The translations under genes and the position numbers were made by a program. Below, piece by piece: positions 38,299 through 49,000 of a stretch of DNA of 64,000 nt (position 1 is the stretch's first letter; each line of letters starts with the position of its first letter). The stretch lies in contig NW_001799266.1 in assembly GCF_000165425.1 (NCBI RefSeq), positions 248,001 to 312,000 on the forward strand, in the 5' to 3' direction. The notes under the pieces were generated by a model that worked only from the letters and a program-made list of their open reading frames with translations, was not told where the DNA came from and ran no database searches. Source of the stretch: Paramecium tetraurelia. Lineage: Eukaryota > Ciliophora > Oligohymenophorea > Peniculida > Parameciidae.

Positions 38299-39717
38299 AT
38301 GTCATAGAAGAAGAACGATTGTGAATTGATTTTAATCGATCCTTCAGATGAAACAGAAATTAAACCAATGAAAATCTTAAAAAAGATTGTTACCAATGCT
38401 GGTGGAGTAAGATATCTAGTAGAGTACAGCAATAATGAATAGAAGCAAGAAACTGAAAAATATATGAAGGAGAACTATTAGGAATTGATAGAAGATTATA
38501 ATTATTTCTCTGTTTGTGGTAGCAGATTTGATTAATTAACTTTGTAGAAAATGAGAGAAAATAATAACAAGATGTAAAATTTTGAGAATCATGCTAAATT
38601 ACCTATTATTCCTACTGATGAAAACTACCCAATTTTTAAAAGGCAAAAAAAAATTGATAAGTAAAATGAAAAAAATGTCAAGTCCAATATATTACCATTG
38701 CCTTAACATTAACAATAATAGTTGTAGTAGCAATTATTAGTTTAATAATCACAGAATTAGTAGCAATAGCAAGTTTAATTACAAAATAATTTGAATTAGA
38801 ATGAAAAACATTTAATCAAATAATAATAAGTCCAAAATTAAACCTTACTTTAATTTTAATCAGATTAAGGAGATAAAATTAAATCTATCACTTTAGAAAA
38901 TGGATTGTTTCTGGTTTAATGGATACCCAGACCCGATGGAACTACACCTTATCAAGAATATTATCATTATGACTTTCTTAAGGCAACAGCTCCTACTATT
39001 TTATTATCATTCTTAGAGCAAGAATTCTTAAATAATGATTTAAAATTTAAAAATCTCAAGCGACATTCTTTTCTAAATTCAAATTAAGAAGCTAATTAAA
39101 ATGAGGATAATTAACAAAATAAAGATACTCTACATAATAATGTTACTTAATAAGTTAAAAATTAAGAAATTATTGAACCCTAAAAAGAAGTATTAAAGGA
39201 TGATAAGTTGAATAAAAAGGATGTCTTTGAAGAAGTAAAAGAACAAAAGGATAATTCTAAAGATATTCTTATAGATGATATTTCAGTCGATGAAGGCTAA
39301 GAAGTAATTCTTGATGAAAAGTAAACTTCTGAAAAAGAAAAGAAATAGTAATAATAAAAGAAAGGCATTATTCCTACTAGTAAACCTTAAGGATCTACTT
39401 AAAAATAAAGAAAACCTACATTAGAAAAAGCGTAAGAAGTACTTACAATTGATAAAGCACAAGGGAAACCTGATGAAAAGTTATCGTAAATAGAAAAACA
39501 AATACCCAAGTAATAAGTAACTGTTAGTTAACCAAAATTGGCAAACTAATCATTTCCAGCATAATTTGCATAAGCTTAAGCCTCAGATGAATTTGAAATA
39601 CTTGGTTCTTTAGATAAACCTGACGATAAATAGAATTAAAATTATGAAAAAGAACTTGAAGAATGTTATTCTGATGTTGATTTACCACATTTTTAATTTA
39701 ATTAAAGTGATTTATGA
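38299..39717 (+). CDS. Gln-rich low-complexity protein, unknown
   Basis: Intron-free, 472 residues, starting MSQKKNDCELILIDPSDETE. The first 110 residues and a short block after 190 (KSITLENGLFLVQWIPRPDG, then YDFLKATAPTILLSFLEQEF) look folded. The rest is Gln/Lys/Glu/Asp-rich and probably disordered. More than 60 Gln codons are TAA or TAG, so a standard-code scan misses it. No domain is recognised. It is divergent from POC1 (249 bp between starts). Confidence 0.6.
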
Positions 39718-40711
39718 TAATTGTATAATTTATATTAATAGTCAGAGAGTTTATATAAATCCAGAATATAATTATATCAAATATATAAAAATTTAAAATT
39801 TATTTAATTTAAGCAAAGCAATTTTATTATTAATTAGTCTGCCAAGGATTATTTGAAATCAAATTCTTTATTGATTATAAGAATTATATTAGATAAAATA
39901 TAATATATAAATAGAATTAATTATTAAAGAATTCATAAAATCTTTTAAACAGTAATTGATTCAAGATTATATATACACTATAAAGTTAGAAATTAGGATG
40001 TGTTTTAGTAGTTCATCAAATTATTTAATTTTTAGTAAAATAGTCAAGAAAACTGAAATAGATATTTAGAAGATTGTTAATTTTTAAAGTATTCTAAACC
40101 TTTATTAGATAATCGAATGATTGTAATCTGATTATAACTTTAATTTTAAGTTGAGAAGTGTAGAACTCCATAATATAAGTACTTGTATCATTTTATGAAT
40201 GAATATAATAGATTGAGTTTAATTTATTCTTCAACAAACCATTTAGCAATTGATATTTTAATATAGATAGTAAACATCTGAATTCAAACAGAATAGAATT
40301 GATTATTTTTTAAAATCATCAAAAGTATTTGTATATTGAGAGATGCTTATTATCTAAGGGAAGTATTACTTTAGATTAACTAAATTATTGTAATTTGAAT
40401 ATACAATCGATTTTAATATATATTTCTTCATCCTTCTATATTATTTAAAATCTTTGAGAATAATGTATATTTTTTCTTGGATTACATATGTATTTTTCCT
40501 CAATTTCATTAGCTTAGTGAGAGTAGTAACAAGTGATTTCGATTATAAGATGCATCTAAGTCTCTGACTCTGAAAAGTGAGGAAAATTGTGATACAACAG
40601 AATTCTAATTTGATAGATTCCTTATGTGGAGAGATCTGTGTTTGTGAATTTTAGGAGATGAATTAATACTCCGATCTATGTTTTGATCTAAATATATTTA
40701 ATATTTAATAT
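39718..40711. other. AT-rich intergenic stretch, about 1 kb
   Basis: Between two convergent genes; I see no gene or RNA in it. Confidence 0.45.
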
Positions 40712-41320
40712 TCATTTGTCTTGGACGGTCTTGATGAGCCATTCCATTCCTTCTTATAAACCTTCTTGAGTTTTGGCTGAACAAGCAACAATAGACCATT
40801 ATCTATCGTTGATTTTATTTAATTTCAAACTATCAGAGATCTTAATTAGATAGAATACTAACCTCATCAGCAGGAAGGGCTTGCACCAAGTCTTATTTAT
40901 TTGCAAATACCAAGAGGGGTACTTTCTTTAATTCAGCCTCTCCAAGTAATTTATCTAACTCTTTGCCTCCCTCTTCCAAACGCATTTGATCAGATGAGTC
41001 GATCACAAACACCAAAGCATCTGTATTTTCATAGAAGTTGCTCCAATATTCTCGAAGTTTCTATAAAGTAGTATTGGAATTACCTCCTAACCTCCCACAT
41101 CCCAAACATTAAGTTTAAATCCCTCGTGTTGCAAATTTTTAATGTTAAAGCCGTGAGTAGGAGCAATTTGATTAATGTCTTCATTTGACAATGCCTTTAA
41201 AATAGTAGTTTTTCCTGCATTATCCAAGCCCAAGACGAAGAATCCTCAATTCCTTTTCTGACTTCTTAATCTTACGAATGATATTAAGCAAACCCTAGAT
41301 AAGCATGAAACTGATACCAT
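40712..41320 (-). CDS. ARL3: ARL3-like small GTPase (one frameshift)
   Basis: The start at 41320 is an ATG followed at once by a 23-nt intron, giving [12 protein letters not shown], the ARL3 start with a Gly2 for acylation. Further introns of 23 and 22 nt follow. GTPase motifs: [44 protein letters not shown] and SCSA-like ACSAKTQ. ARL3 releases lipidated cargo into cilia. The frame breaks in front of the P-loop: ELRIL is in one frame and [11 protein letters not shown] in the next, with one extra base (near 41237). Without it the protein is 179 residues, the usual length. A 22-nt GT..AG segment also spans the P-loop; splicing it would delete the nucleotide site. Confidence 0.88.
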
Positions 41321-41384
41321 CCTTAAAGATTTGTTTTATTATTATATTTATTATTTAATATTTTCCGTTGCATATATTAATAAA

Positions 41385-42282
41385 TCATGGATATAGAGGT
41401 TTATCTTCGCTCAGATGAGAACTCGAAAGATCTGGATGATGTACTTGATAAACAGCTTCTTTGACCCTAAAACCATCAAAATAATAGTATTACCTTCCAG
41501 TTGCCTTGTCCCTGGCAGCAACACGTTTTTTGGCTTCGTTGATCTCAGCTTGAGTAATGTTTGTGTATCTTTCATCAGCCCACATGGTGTCAGGTCTAAG
41601 ATTGTCCCTGTGTCCATCAGCCCAAGTCTTGTCTGAAACATCCTTCACTGTTCTACCCTTGAATGTCAATGAGGATCACATACCTTGTTGTAAGGAGAGA
41701 CCTCTAAAACAGAACGATATTGCAATGTTTGTATGGCCTCGATCTTGTCGAGTTGCTTCTTCTTCTCCTTTAATCCTTCCAAAGCCCATTTTGGACATAT
41801 CGATATAATATTGTCAGCTTCTTCTTGACATTTAGTCACTCCATTCACACTTTGGCATCGTTTGAATTACTCGATCTGTCTCACACAACCTCTGGGAAGT
41901 GCTTGAGCTCTGATTGCCAAGGCTGTGAACATTGGAGCATCTCTATTGCGAATAGGATTTCTAATTACTTTCTAGTTTGCCATCCATGATTGCTGAAGTG
42001 TTATTCACTCAAAGGATCATAGTGAGTTGGGAAAAATACACTCCAATTCACTCTGTTGGGGTAAGGATCTGGAAAGTAGAACCCATTTCCATTTCTAATT
42101 CCCATACCCATACGCTTCTAATTAGGAATTTGCTGCATCGCAAATGGGTTATAGGGAGCGATAGCCCTTCGCCACTTAGACAATGTGTTATTAAGTAAAT
42201 TCTTTTTAACATTCAAGTATGGATAATTAGTCTCATAGTACTCAATATCCAATGGTTGACCGTCTGGGTTATCGTTCGACAT
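41385..42282 (-). CDS. CHCH (twin-CX9C-like) mitochondrial protein
   Basis: With introns of 47 (uncertain), 26 and 27 nt the product is about 265 residues, starting MSNDNPDGQPLDIEYYETNY. The N-terminal part is Pro/Asn/Tyr-rich. The middle has the Cys pairs CVRQIEQFKRC and CQEEADNIISIC, a CHCH-type fold made in the mitochondrial intermembrane space, with a helix of charge EKKKQLDKIEAIQ. The C-terminus has TWADGHRDNLRP and ends DKPLYP. Ciliate respiratory complexes carry many such extra subunits, and that is the best inference; no specific complex can be named. Confidence 0.6.
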
Positions 42283-42332
42283 ATATAAAGATTTAATTAA
42301 ATTAATATACTATTTAAAATTAAAAAAGAAAT

Positions 42333-42680
42333 ATGTGCAAACATATACTCAATGCCCAAGTTGCCATCAGAGCTCCCTGTTGCAAGAAGTAAACACTCCC
42401 TTTATTATTAAACAAGATGGTTCGATTGTGCAGAATGTCATTAAGAATTAGAAGACCATCCTCTTTCAAAATGCATTGAAATGATTTTCGCCTGCAAAAA
42501 ATGCAAGAAAGTTTTTCGAAAAGACGTCACAGATTATGATGAATCTGATGAGTATTGTCCACAGTAAATCCAATCATTATTCTATCTAGTTGTGATAACC
42601 ATTATGTTATCAAAGCAGTCACTCAAGAGTCCAAAGAAATTTAAAAGTTTGAGAACTTAGTTAAGGAAGTCAAATAATGA
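42333..42680 (+). CDS. CHY-type zinc-finger protein
   Basis: Introns of 28 nt (AAG end) and 26 nt leave 97 residues. Zinc ligands run CKH, RAPCCKKWFDCAECHQELEDH, FACKKCKKVF, YCPHCDNHYV. This is the CHY zinc-finger plan, as in yeast Hot13 and plant MIEL1/RCHY1 relatives, without a RING. Hot13 acts in the mitochondrial intermembrane space; other members work with ubiquitin ligases. The compact size favours the Hot13 type, but that is inference. It is divergent from the CHCH gene, whose start is 50 bp away. Confidence 0.75.
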
Positions 42681-43128
42681 ATAAGTCTTGTTCTGTTTTA
42701 TTTTATTAATAATATTTTGGTTACTTTTGGTTTCGATAAAAATAGCTTATAAAATTCTCATGCTTATTTCTTCTATTTTTATTTTTATTTAAAATGCATT
42801 AGGTGGTTACATATTTCAAGTATGAATTTTAGGGATAATACTTTACAATAATATTATTTTCTTTTTATTTAATATTTGATGTTTTAATTATTTTTAGTTT
42901 AATTTTAACTATAATGTGGATTTTAAAAAGAAAATAAAACTAAAGCCTTTTTGTTATTGACAATAGGTAATTATCTTATTATTATTCCATAATTCAATTA
43001 TATAACTTATACATCTATAAATAAACAAAAAGTAAATTAAATATATGGAAAGTATAAAGTATATAGATTTCGATTATTTTAATAAGAATTATGGTAATTG
43101 AATTGAATTAATTTGAATATTATTATTA
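42681..43128. other. Intergenic, 448 bp
   Basis: AT-rich, between two plus-strand genes; nothing recognised. Confidence 0.5.
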
Positions 43129-43819
43129 ATGTCTTATCATTATTTGTTTAAGTTTATCATCATTGGAGATACAGGTAATACTCATATGATAAAAATGAAG
43201 CTGTTGGAAAATCATGCATTTTGTATTAATTTTTGGAATAGAAGTTTCGAGTGAAACATGAAATGACAGTGGGAGTTGAATTCGGTGCCAAGATTCTAAA
43301 CTTAGAGAACAAATAAATCAAATTATAAATTTGGGACACTGCTGGATAGGAAACCTTTAAATCTATCACCAGATAATATTATAGATCAGCTGCAGGTGGA
43401 ATTTTAGTATATGACATCACAAGAAGAGAGTCATTCGAAAACGTTAGAGAATGGATAAAAGAATGTCGAACACACGGGACACAGGAAATGGTGATAGTGT
43501 TAGTTGGAAATAAAGTCGATTTAGAAAAACAGTATAATATTCATAATATAAATGGCGTAAAGTTTCGAAATCTGAAGGACAATAGTTAGCCTACGAAAAC
43601 AATTTGCTTTTTATTGAAACGAGCGCTAAGGATAATTTGAACATTATTGAAGTAATTTTTAAACTAACTCAATAGACATTCTCATAGGCAGCAGCACAAG
43701 TATTGAAAGTTGTACAGAAGAGTCAGCAAAAGAATGAACTTCCAGGAGTCCGAGTTGGATATGCAATTGACTAGACGAAAGGTTAATAAAGTAGTTAAAG
43801 TTCAAATAAATGCTGCTGA
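43129..43819 (+). CDS. RAB2: Rab2-like small GTPase
   Basis: Introns of 26 and 23 nt leave 213 residues, the Rab2 length. Motifs: MSYHYLFKFIIIGDTG|AVGKS (P-loop), TVGVEFGAKI (switch 1), WDTAGQETFKSITRQYYR (switch 2), GNKVDL, and ETSAKDN. The end is SNKCC, a double-Cys prenylation signal. Rab2 works in Golgi, lysosome and autophagosome traffic. The second intron (43532-43554) must end at ..AATG|GCG to join the exons: it has no AG. Without splicing the protein would lose its C-terminal half. This is either a sequencing error or a noncanonical site. Confidence 0.92.
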
Positions 43820-43990
43820 TATTATAATTAATTTATATATATCGTTATTACACAGAAATAAAATAATTTAAATTGGATCAATAATTCTATCTTAGTTAAA
43901 CCTAATCAATACTCCCCAAATGGTTTAATCTTTAATCCTTATTTAGAATTGACTCTTAGTATTAATTATTAATTTATTTTTAAAATAAAA

Positions 43991-44976
43991 ATGCCACCCT
44001 TATTCGTTTTTGTTGCCGTGATTCTTGTACTAACCAATGCTTAATCAAGTGAGAAAAAGATAAACAATAAAGGTTATAATTATCTCCATTATGTAGAATA
44101 AAATGACGATCTTCTAAAAAGTACAAATATTTTCAATTCTTGCATTATTGTCTCTTACAATTATTTAATACAGGAAGATACCCAAATAGAAAATGAATTA
44201 AATAAAATCATGATGAGTTATGAGGAAATTTAGGATTTTGAATAAAAAATTGCACAACAATACGTTGCATCTAAAAGAATCAAACTTGATGCAGTCAAAC
44301 AATGCGTAAATAAACAGACTGTTGATGGATCATAAAAAGTGAGAATAACTATTTATTAGGTAGATATTATCAGAATTGTAAAATAAAATATTTGATGCTA
44401 AAAACTATTATCATTTGATGAGTGGATTCGATTTAAAGAAATACTTTGACAGATAAGTTGAATACAAATTCACTTAAGATGATGAAACTCTTTCTGATAT
44501 GATTGAAGTATCATGAGTTTTCTATTAAATAGGAATTTTTGACCAAATTGAAAAAAGCTCAAGGAGTTGAAGAGTTTGGATTTAATGATTTATACCCTCA
44601 AATGAAGGATGATCAATTGAAAACTAAAATCTTCGGAGTAGCTCTTGAATCCTCATGGCTTTCATATATGATTTTCTTTTCAGTTGCCTTTGTAATCATT
44701 TTGATCATGAAATTTGGTATATCCCTATTCCATAATAACTAGCTTACACAACTCTATAGGATTCACAAAAAACCAATTCAAAAAAACAAAAAAAATAAAA
44801 AAAATGAACAATATTAAATAAGTATATTAAATAAAGAGTTGTATTTAAGTTTGTGTTTAAGAAGGATTATCACAGCATCTTGCTGCTATTTTAATTAATT
44901 TCCAATATAATTTATAAGCAATATATTGTTTAATTTGATTAATTAATAATAAATTACAACTCTTTGTAGAATCTGA
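43991..44976 (+). CDS. Type I membrane protein, unknown
   Basis: Two 25-nt introns leave 311 residues under the ciliate code. A cleavable signal (PLFVFVAVILVLTNAQS) is followed by a charged ectodomain (DLLKSTNIFNSCIIV, FDAKNYYHLMSGFDLKKYF). A membrane segment follows (SYMIFFSVAFVIILIMKFG), then a Lys/Asn-rich cytosolic tail to TGA at 44974. The tail after LFHNN is low-complexity. Some 3' end could be untranslated if translation stopped earlier, but TGA is the only stop in this code. No family is recognised. Confidence 0.55.
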
Positions 44977-45032
44977 TGATATGAGATAGTTTTATATAGG
45001 TAATTTTGAAGGATTTAATTAATATATGAGTT

Positions 45033-45342
45033 TCAAAATATGAAACAACAACATCCCTTTGATCTTTGGATCATCACAAATCTAAGTCGATTATCTGATC
45101 CTAACAATAACTCGTGAACTTTAGATTTGTTAACTATTTTGGTGTTGCCATATTCCTAAATTAAGTCAAAGTCATCTGGACCCAAGTCGATATATCTTAA
45201 AGTTATAAGCACCTTCCCCTTTGAATGTATTTGGTACCTTTAGATCTTCGATGGATATCGTAGATTCAACATCCAACTGAAAAGTGTCCCTCTCGACTGA
45301 GGGATGAGAAAAGTCTTTATGGACTGTAATCTATACTAGCAT
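45033..45342 (-). CDS. Ubiquitin-fold protein with CaaX-like end
   Basis: A 19-nt intron ending AAAG leaves 96 residues. Alternating beta/alpha pattern: MLVQITVHKDF, DTFQLDVESTISIEDLKGKV (typical ubiquitin alpha-1 start), YIDLGPDDFDLIQEYGNT and LGSDNRLRFVMIQR. The end is SKGCCCFIF: Cys-Phe-Ile-Phe fits a CaaX box for prenylation, with extra Cys for palmitoylation. Membrane-anchored ubiquitin-fold proteins (MUB/UBL3) have this plan and dock E2 enzymes at the plasma membrane. The similarity is in plan, not in a long sequence match. It has no GG end, so it is not a conjugated modifier. Confidence 0.55.
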
Positions 45343-45384
45343 ATAATTAAAATATATATAATATAATAATTATATATATATATA

Positions 45385-46022
45385 TCAAATGGAAACCAGT
45401 TCAATCCAATAAAGATTGGGTTCAACTTACCATTTATATCCTTTGCTTTGATAAATTTATGAGTTCTGATTGTTTAAGTATTCGGTCACTTTGTTGAGCT
45501 GTACCTTTTCCAAATCCATAAACTGTGGTTCTAAACTCCAAGTCTTAGCAACAACTATTAAAGTAAGCACTAACTAACAATATTCAAATACATGCTGCTA
45601 GACATAGAATAGCCACTGCAACATATAGCAATGCTAATTTGTCTCTACTTCCGTAGATTAAAACTAAAAGGAACACGAAGGCCAAAAGAATTAAGAAAAC
45701 TGACACATAGAGAAGTGGTTAATATGCCTTGGTTGGGTCTTTGTGTTCTTCTCTTTATTTTTCTCTCCACAAATTACGACAAATACGAGTAGCTTCAGCC
45801 ACAGTATTATCAAAGGTTTATTTGTCGATATTTCTAGCTAACAATTTGTCATCATAAGTTTTCCATTGGAATCCAACTCCCTAAGTTTAGTTCAACATTT
45901 GCAAATACATCTTTATTAGCTTTGACAATGAAACGATCCTCTGTTGATTGTGGGAACTCAAGTTTATCAATCTTTTGTGCTCTTGAAGCAAAATTAAAAT
46001 CTCCTCCTTTGGCTTTCTTCAT
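45385..46022 (-). CDS. Two-segment membrane protein, unknown
   Basis: Introns of 28 and 22 nt leave 195 residues. A cytosolic-looking N-terminus (SRAQKIDKLEFPQ) is followed by two adjoining hydrophobic helices (LLYVSVFLILLAFVFLLVLI and LALLYVAVAILCLAACL) and a charged C-terminal part (FMDLEKVQLNKVTEYLNN). No domain is recognised. It is divergent from the Rav1 gene, with 23 bp between the start codons. Confidence 0.65.
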
Positions 46023-46045
46023 TTATTTTAATTATATATAATAAT

Positions 46046-49000
46046 ATGTATCAAATACTGAAAAGTGTCTCACATTTTTAGAACGAGTGCATTCTAACCT
46101 ATTCGAAAGAGAAGCTCATTATTTACACCAAAGAAATATTGCTACATATGCAAGTACTAACATCATGAGATTGTGCTTAGACTTTTAGGAATTATATAAG
46201 TGATATCGTGGCTGTGGCAACGTCAAGCAAAGGAGTATTTGTCGTGTTCTGTGAGAGAGAATTGATAGCGTATAAGCCCCTTTTGAATGGCTGGGAATAA
46301 GGGTACAGTAAAAATTGCACAAATCCCATAAGAGATGCATTTTTCTCATTTGATGGTAATATATACATAATTCTATAAAACAGATGAACATATCATAGGA
46401 TGTTCATAAAATAAGCTTCACATTTGGAAGGCAACTCATAAGCAAAATAGATTACTTGGACAATTAGATTAATATGAATTAATTGATCTGACAGAAATCT
46501 ACACATTAGAATTAGAATACTAAATAGCAAATGTGAAATTCTCTCCAGATGTTCGTTATTTTACAACCCTTCATTTAAATACAGTTATTGTGTGGGATTT
46601 CCATTCAATCAAGGAAGTCTAAGAAGGAGCTCTGTCACAACAATAAAGAGTGAGTTTGGATCATTAAGACGAAGTAATTTCTTACAAATTTCGAGGTACA
46701 CTTAGAATAGCTCCATCTCCATTTCCCACTCCTAATACCATTGTTACACTCACCAAATCCAACCAATTAACAATATGGTAAGAAATGATTCAATGCAAAA
46801 ATTTCTGTAAATTACACACATTGCATTTCGATCAAATCTCATCATTTTGTTTCATTTACCTCAAGGGATTAACACCTTACCCTTGGAAAAATACATATTT
46901 AGAATCTGATTAATTTGGAGTATAGGACACAGAGTAATCTAGTGTGGATTACCTTCTCTTACACTAGGAATCTGAATTAAGTGTTGTCAAATTAGATTTC
47001 CTAAGGAATTATTCATTAGAAGAATCTGTTAAAGTAATTAAGAAGACTAAAAGTAACATCTTCAATCAAATTAAAAAGATTCTTCTAGTTGATTAAATAG
47101 AAGGACAAAAAATTGAAATGATCGGATTCGATAGATTGTGGAATCTAATCAAAATATGTGTGAATTTGAAGGATGATTCCTAATAGATGTTTCAATGTGA
47201 AAAATTCATATTTTAGAATATCGTACATTTCTCCACATGTAAAAGTCAAGTGGCAATAATAAATGATTGGAATTATTTGTGTTTGCAATAATTAAAATTG
47301 AATAGTGTTATTAGTTAGGAATATCATATTGTTGAGGGACAATAAAAGATATGGAAAATTAATTCAGATCTATCCAAATGTAAAATCCATTCTTTATAGT
47401 AGATTAGCTAATGTTTATTGCTAAGGATAAAATTAAAGAAAATGATGTTATTGTACTAACATCATCTAATGCTTAACAATGTTAGGCTTTTATTATCTAG
47501 TAAAATCAACTAGTAGAAGTGCATCTCAAATTATACAACCATCTATCAAATGAGTATCGAGATAAAATTACTGACTTGAGAAAAATCAATTATGAAATAG
47601 ATGACTTACAATTATTAGTAATAGCAGCCTCGAAAATTGCATTAATTTAAATATAGTTTGAGATCTATGGACATGGACAGATGGATTTATAAATATTAGA
47701 ATTGAAGACATGGAAATTAGATTTCACTTATGAAAGACTCTAAGTCTTACAATCGATAGAACTATCTTTTATTTCCATTTCTGGGAAAACATTGAAGGGA
47801 TACAATGAATAGATGAAGCAAATCGTTTAAATTTCTAAAAACTACAATATCAAAGATGTTGGATAGTTAAAGGGAATCCAGCCTATTTATTATGTGATGA
47901 GTCATCAAAATGAAATTGATTTTCATTCTTCATCAGGAGAATTTTTGGTTAGATTCAATCTCCAATCATTTCTTGTGAGAGTAGACAAGGCTCTTTATGA
48001 TGTTTCCAAAGTTATAGTGTAGGTTGTACCATTAAATAACTTTGCATTCATTTTATAAACCGATAATTACTTGACGGCATTTGCGATACAATTTGATAAG
48101 AGTGATTAAAATTATAAATTGACATCGATTAAATAGTAATTGATTTACCTAATATTATAGAAAGTACTTAAATAATAGAGAAGCAATCTATTGTAAACGA
48201 TTATCGAAATATTCTATGCCTTAAAATTATAGATTTTTCACAATAAAGGACTGTCTAATAGTAAAAACTGGCCGAAAAGTGAAAGTATTGGGAAATTCAT
48301 TAATCCGTTGTTTAGCAGACAAGTTTTGGATGCCTAGTACATTAAGCTACAAATTAATAAATTAATAAAGTATTTTAATTATCGATAATATAGACAACGT
48401 TTAATTGTAAGATTATGATTTCCTGAGTGAATTAATACAACTTGGTAAAATACAATTGGTATAATTCATATTGAAGCTAATATGTCTCAAATTTAAACAT
48501 CATGGTACTTTGGGAAATCATTTTATGGTTCCATATAAGTATTTATTAGAATTATATCATTTGAATTCTGAGCCAGAACCCTTATGGGTTGATGCAATTA
48601 AGACATATGTAACAAAGAAACTGTAAGACAAGGATTCATATGATTATACTTTACATCCAGTTGATGTACTTAAAAAGATTTGTTAAGAATATCCATTAAA
48701 GATTACTATAATTCTAGATTACTTAAGATATTATGAAGATAATTCACGTTCATTAGACTTTTATGCTGCAATGTTTATGTTCCATGTGTAAATCTTCAGA
48801 AATCAACCTACTCACAAAAGAAATCGAGTGTTAAGTTCTAAAGAAGTTGTTTGGGCATTACATTCATTGTAAAAAGAAACTCTTTGGTAAGAATGCATTG
48901 GCAATTCAGATGATTTATCTTGGAATTTAGTTAAAAGATATGCAGCAGTATTATGGATGGATTTGTCATTCATTAAATAAAGATTGGAAGAAATTGCATT

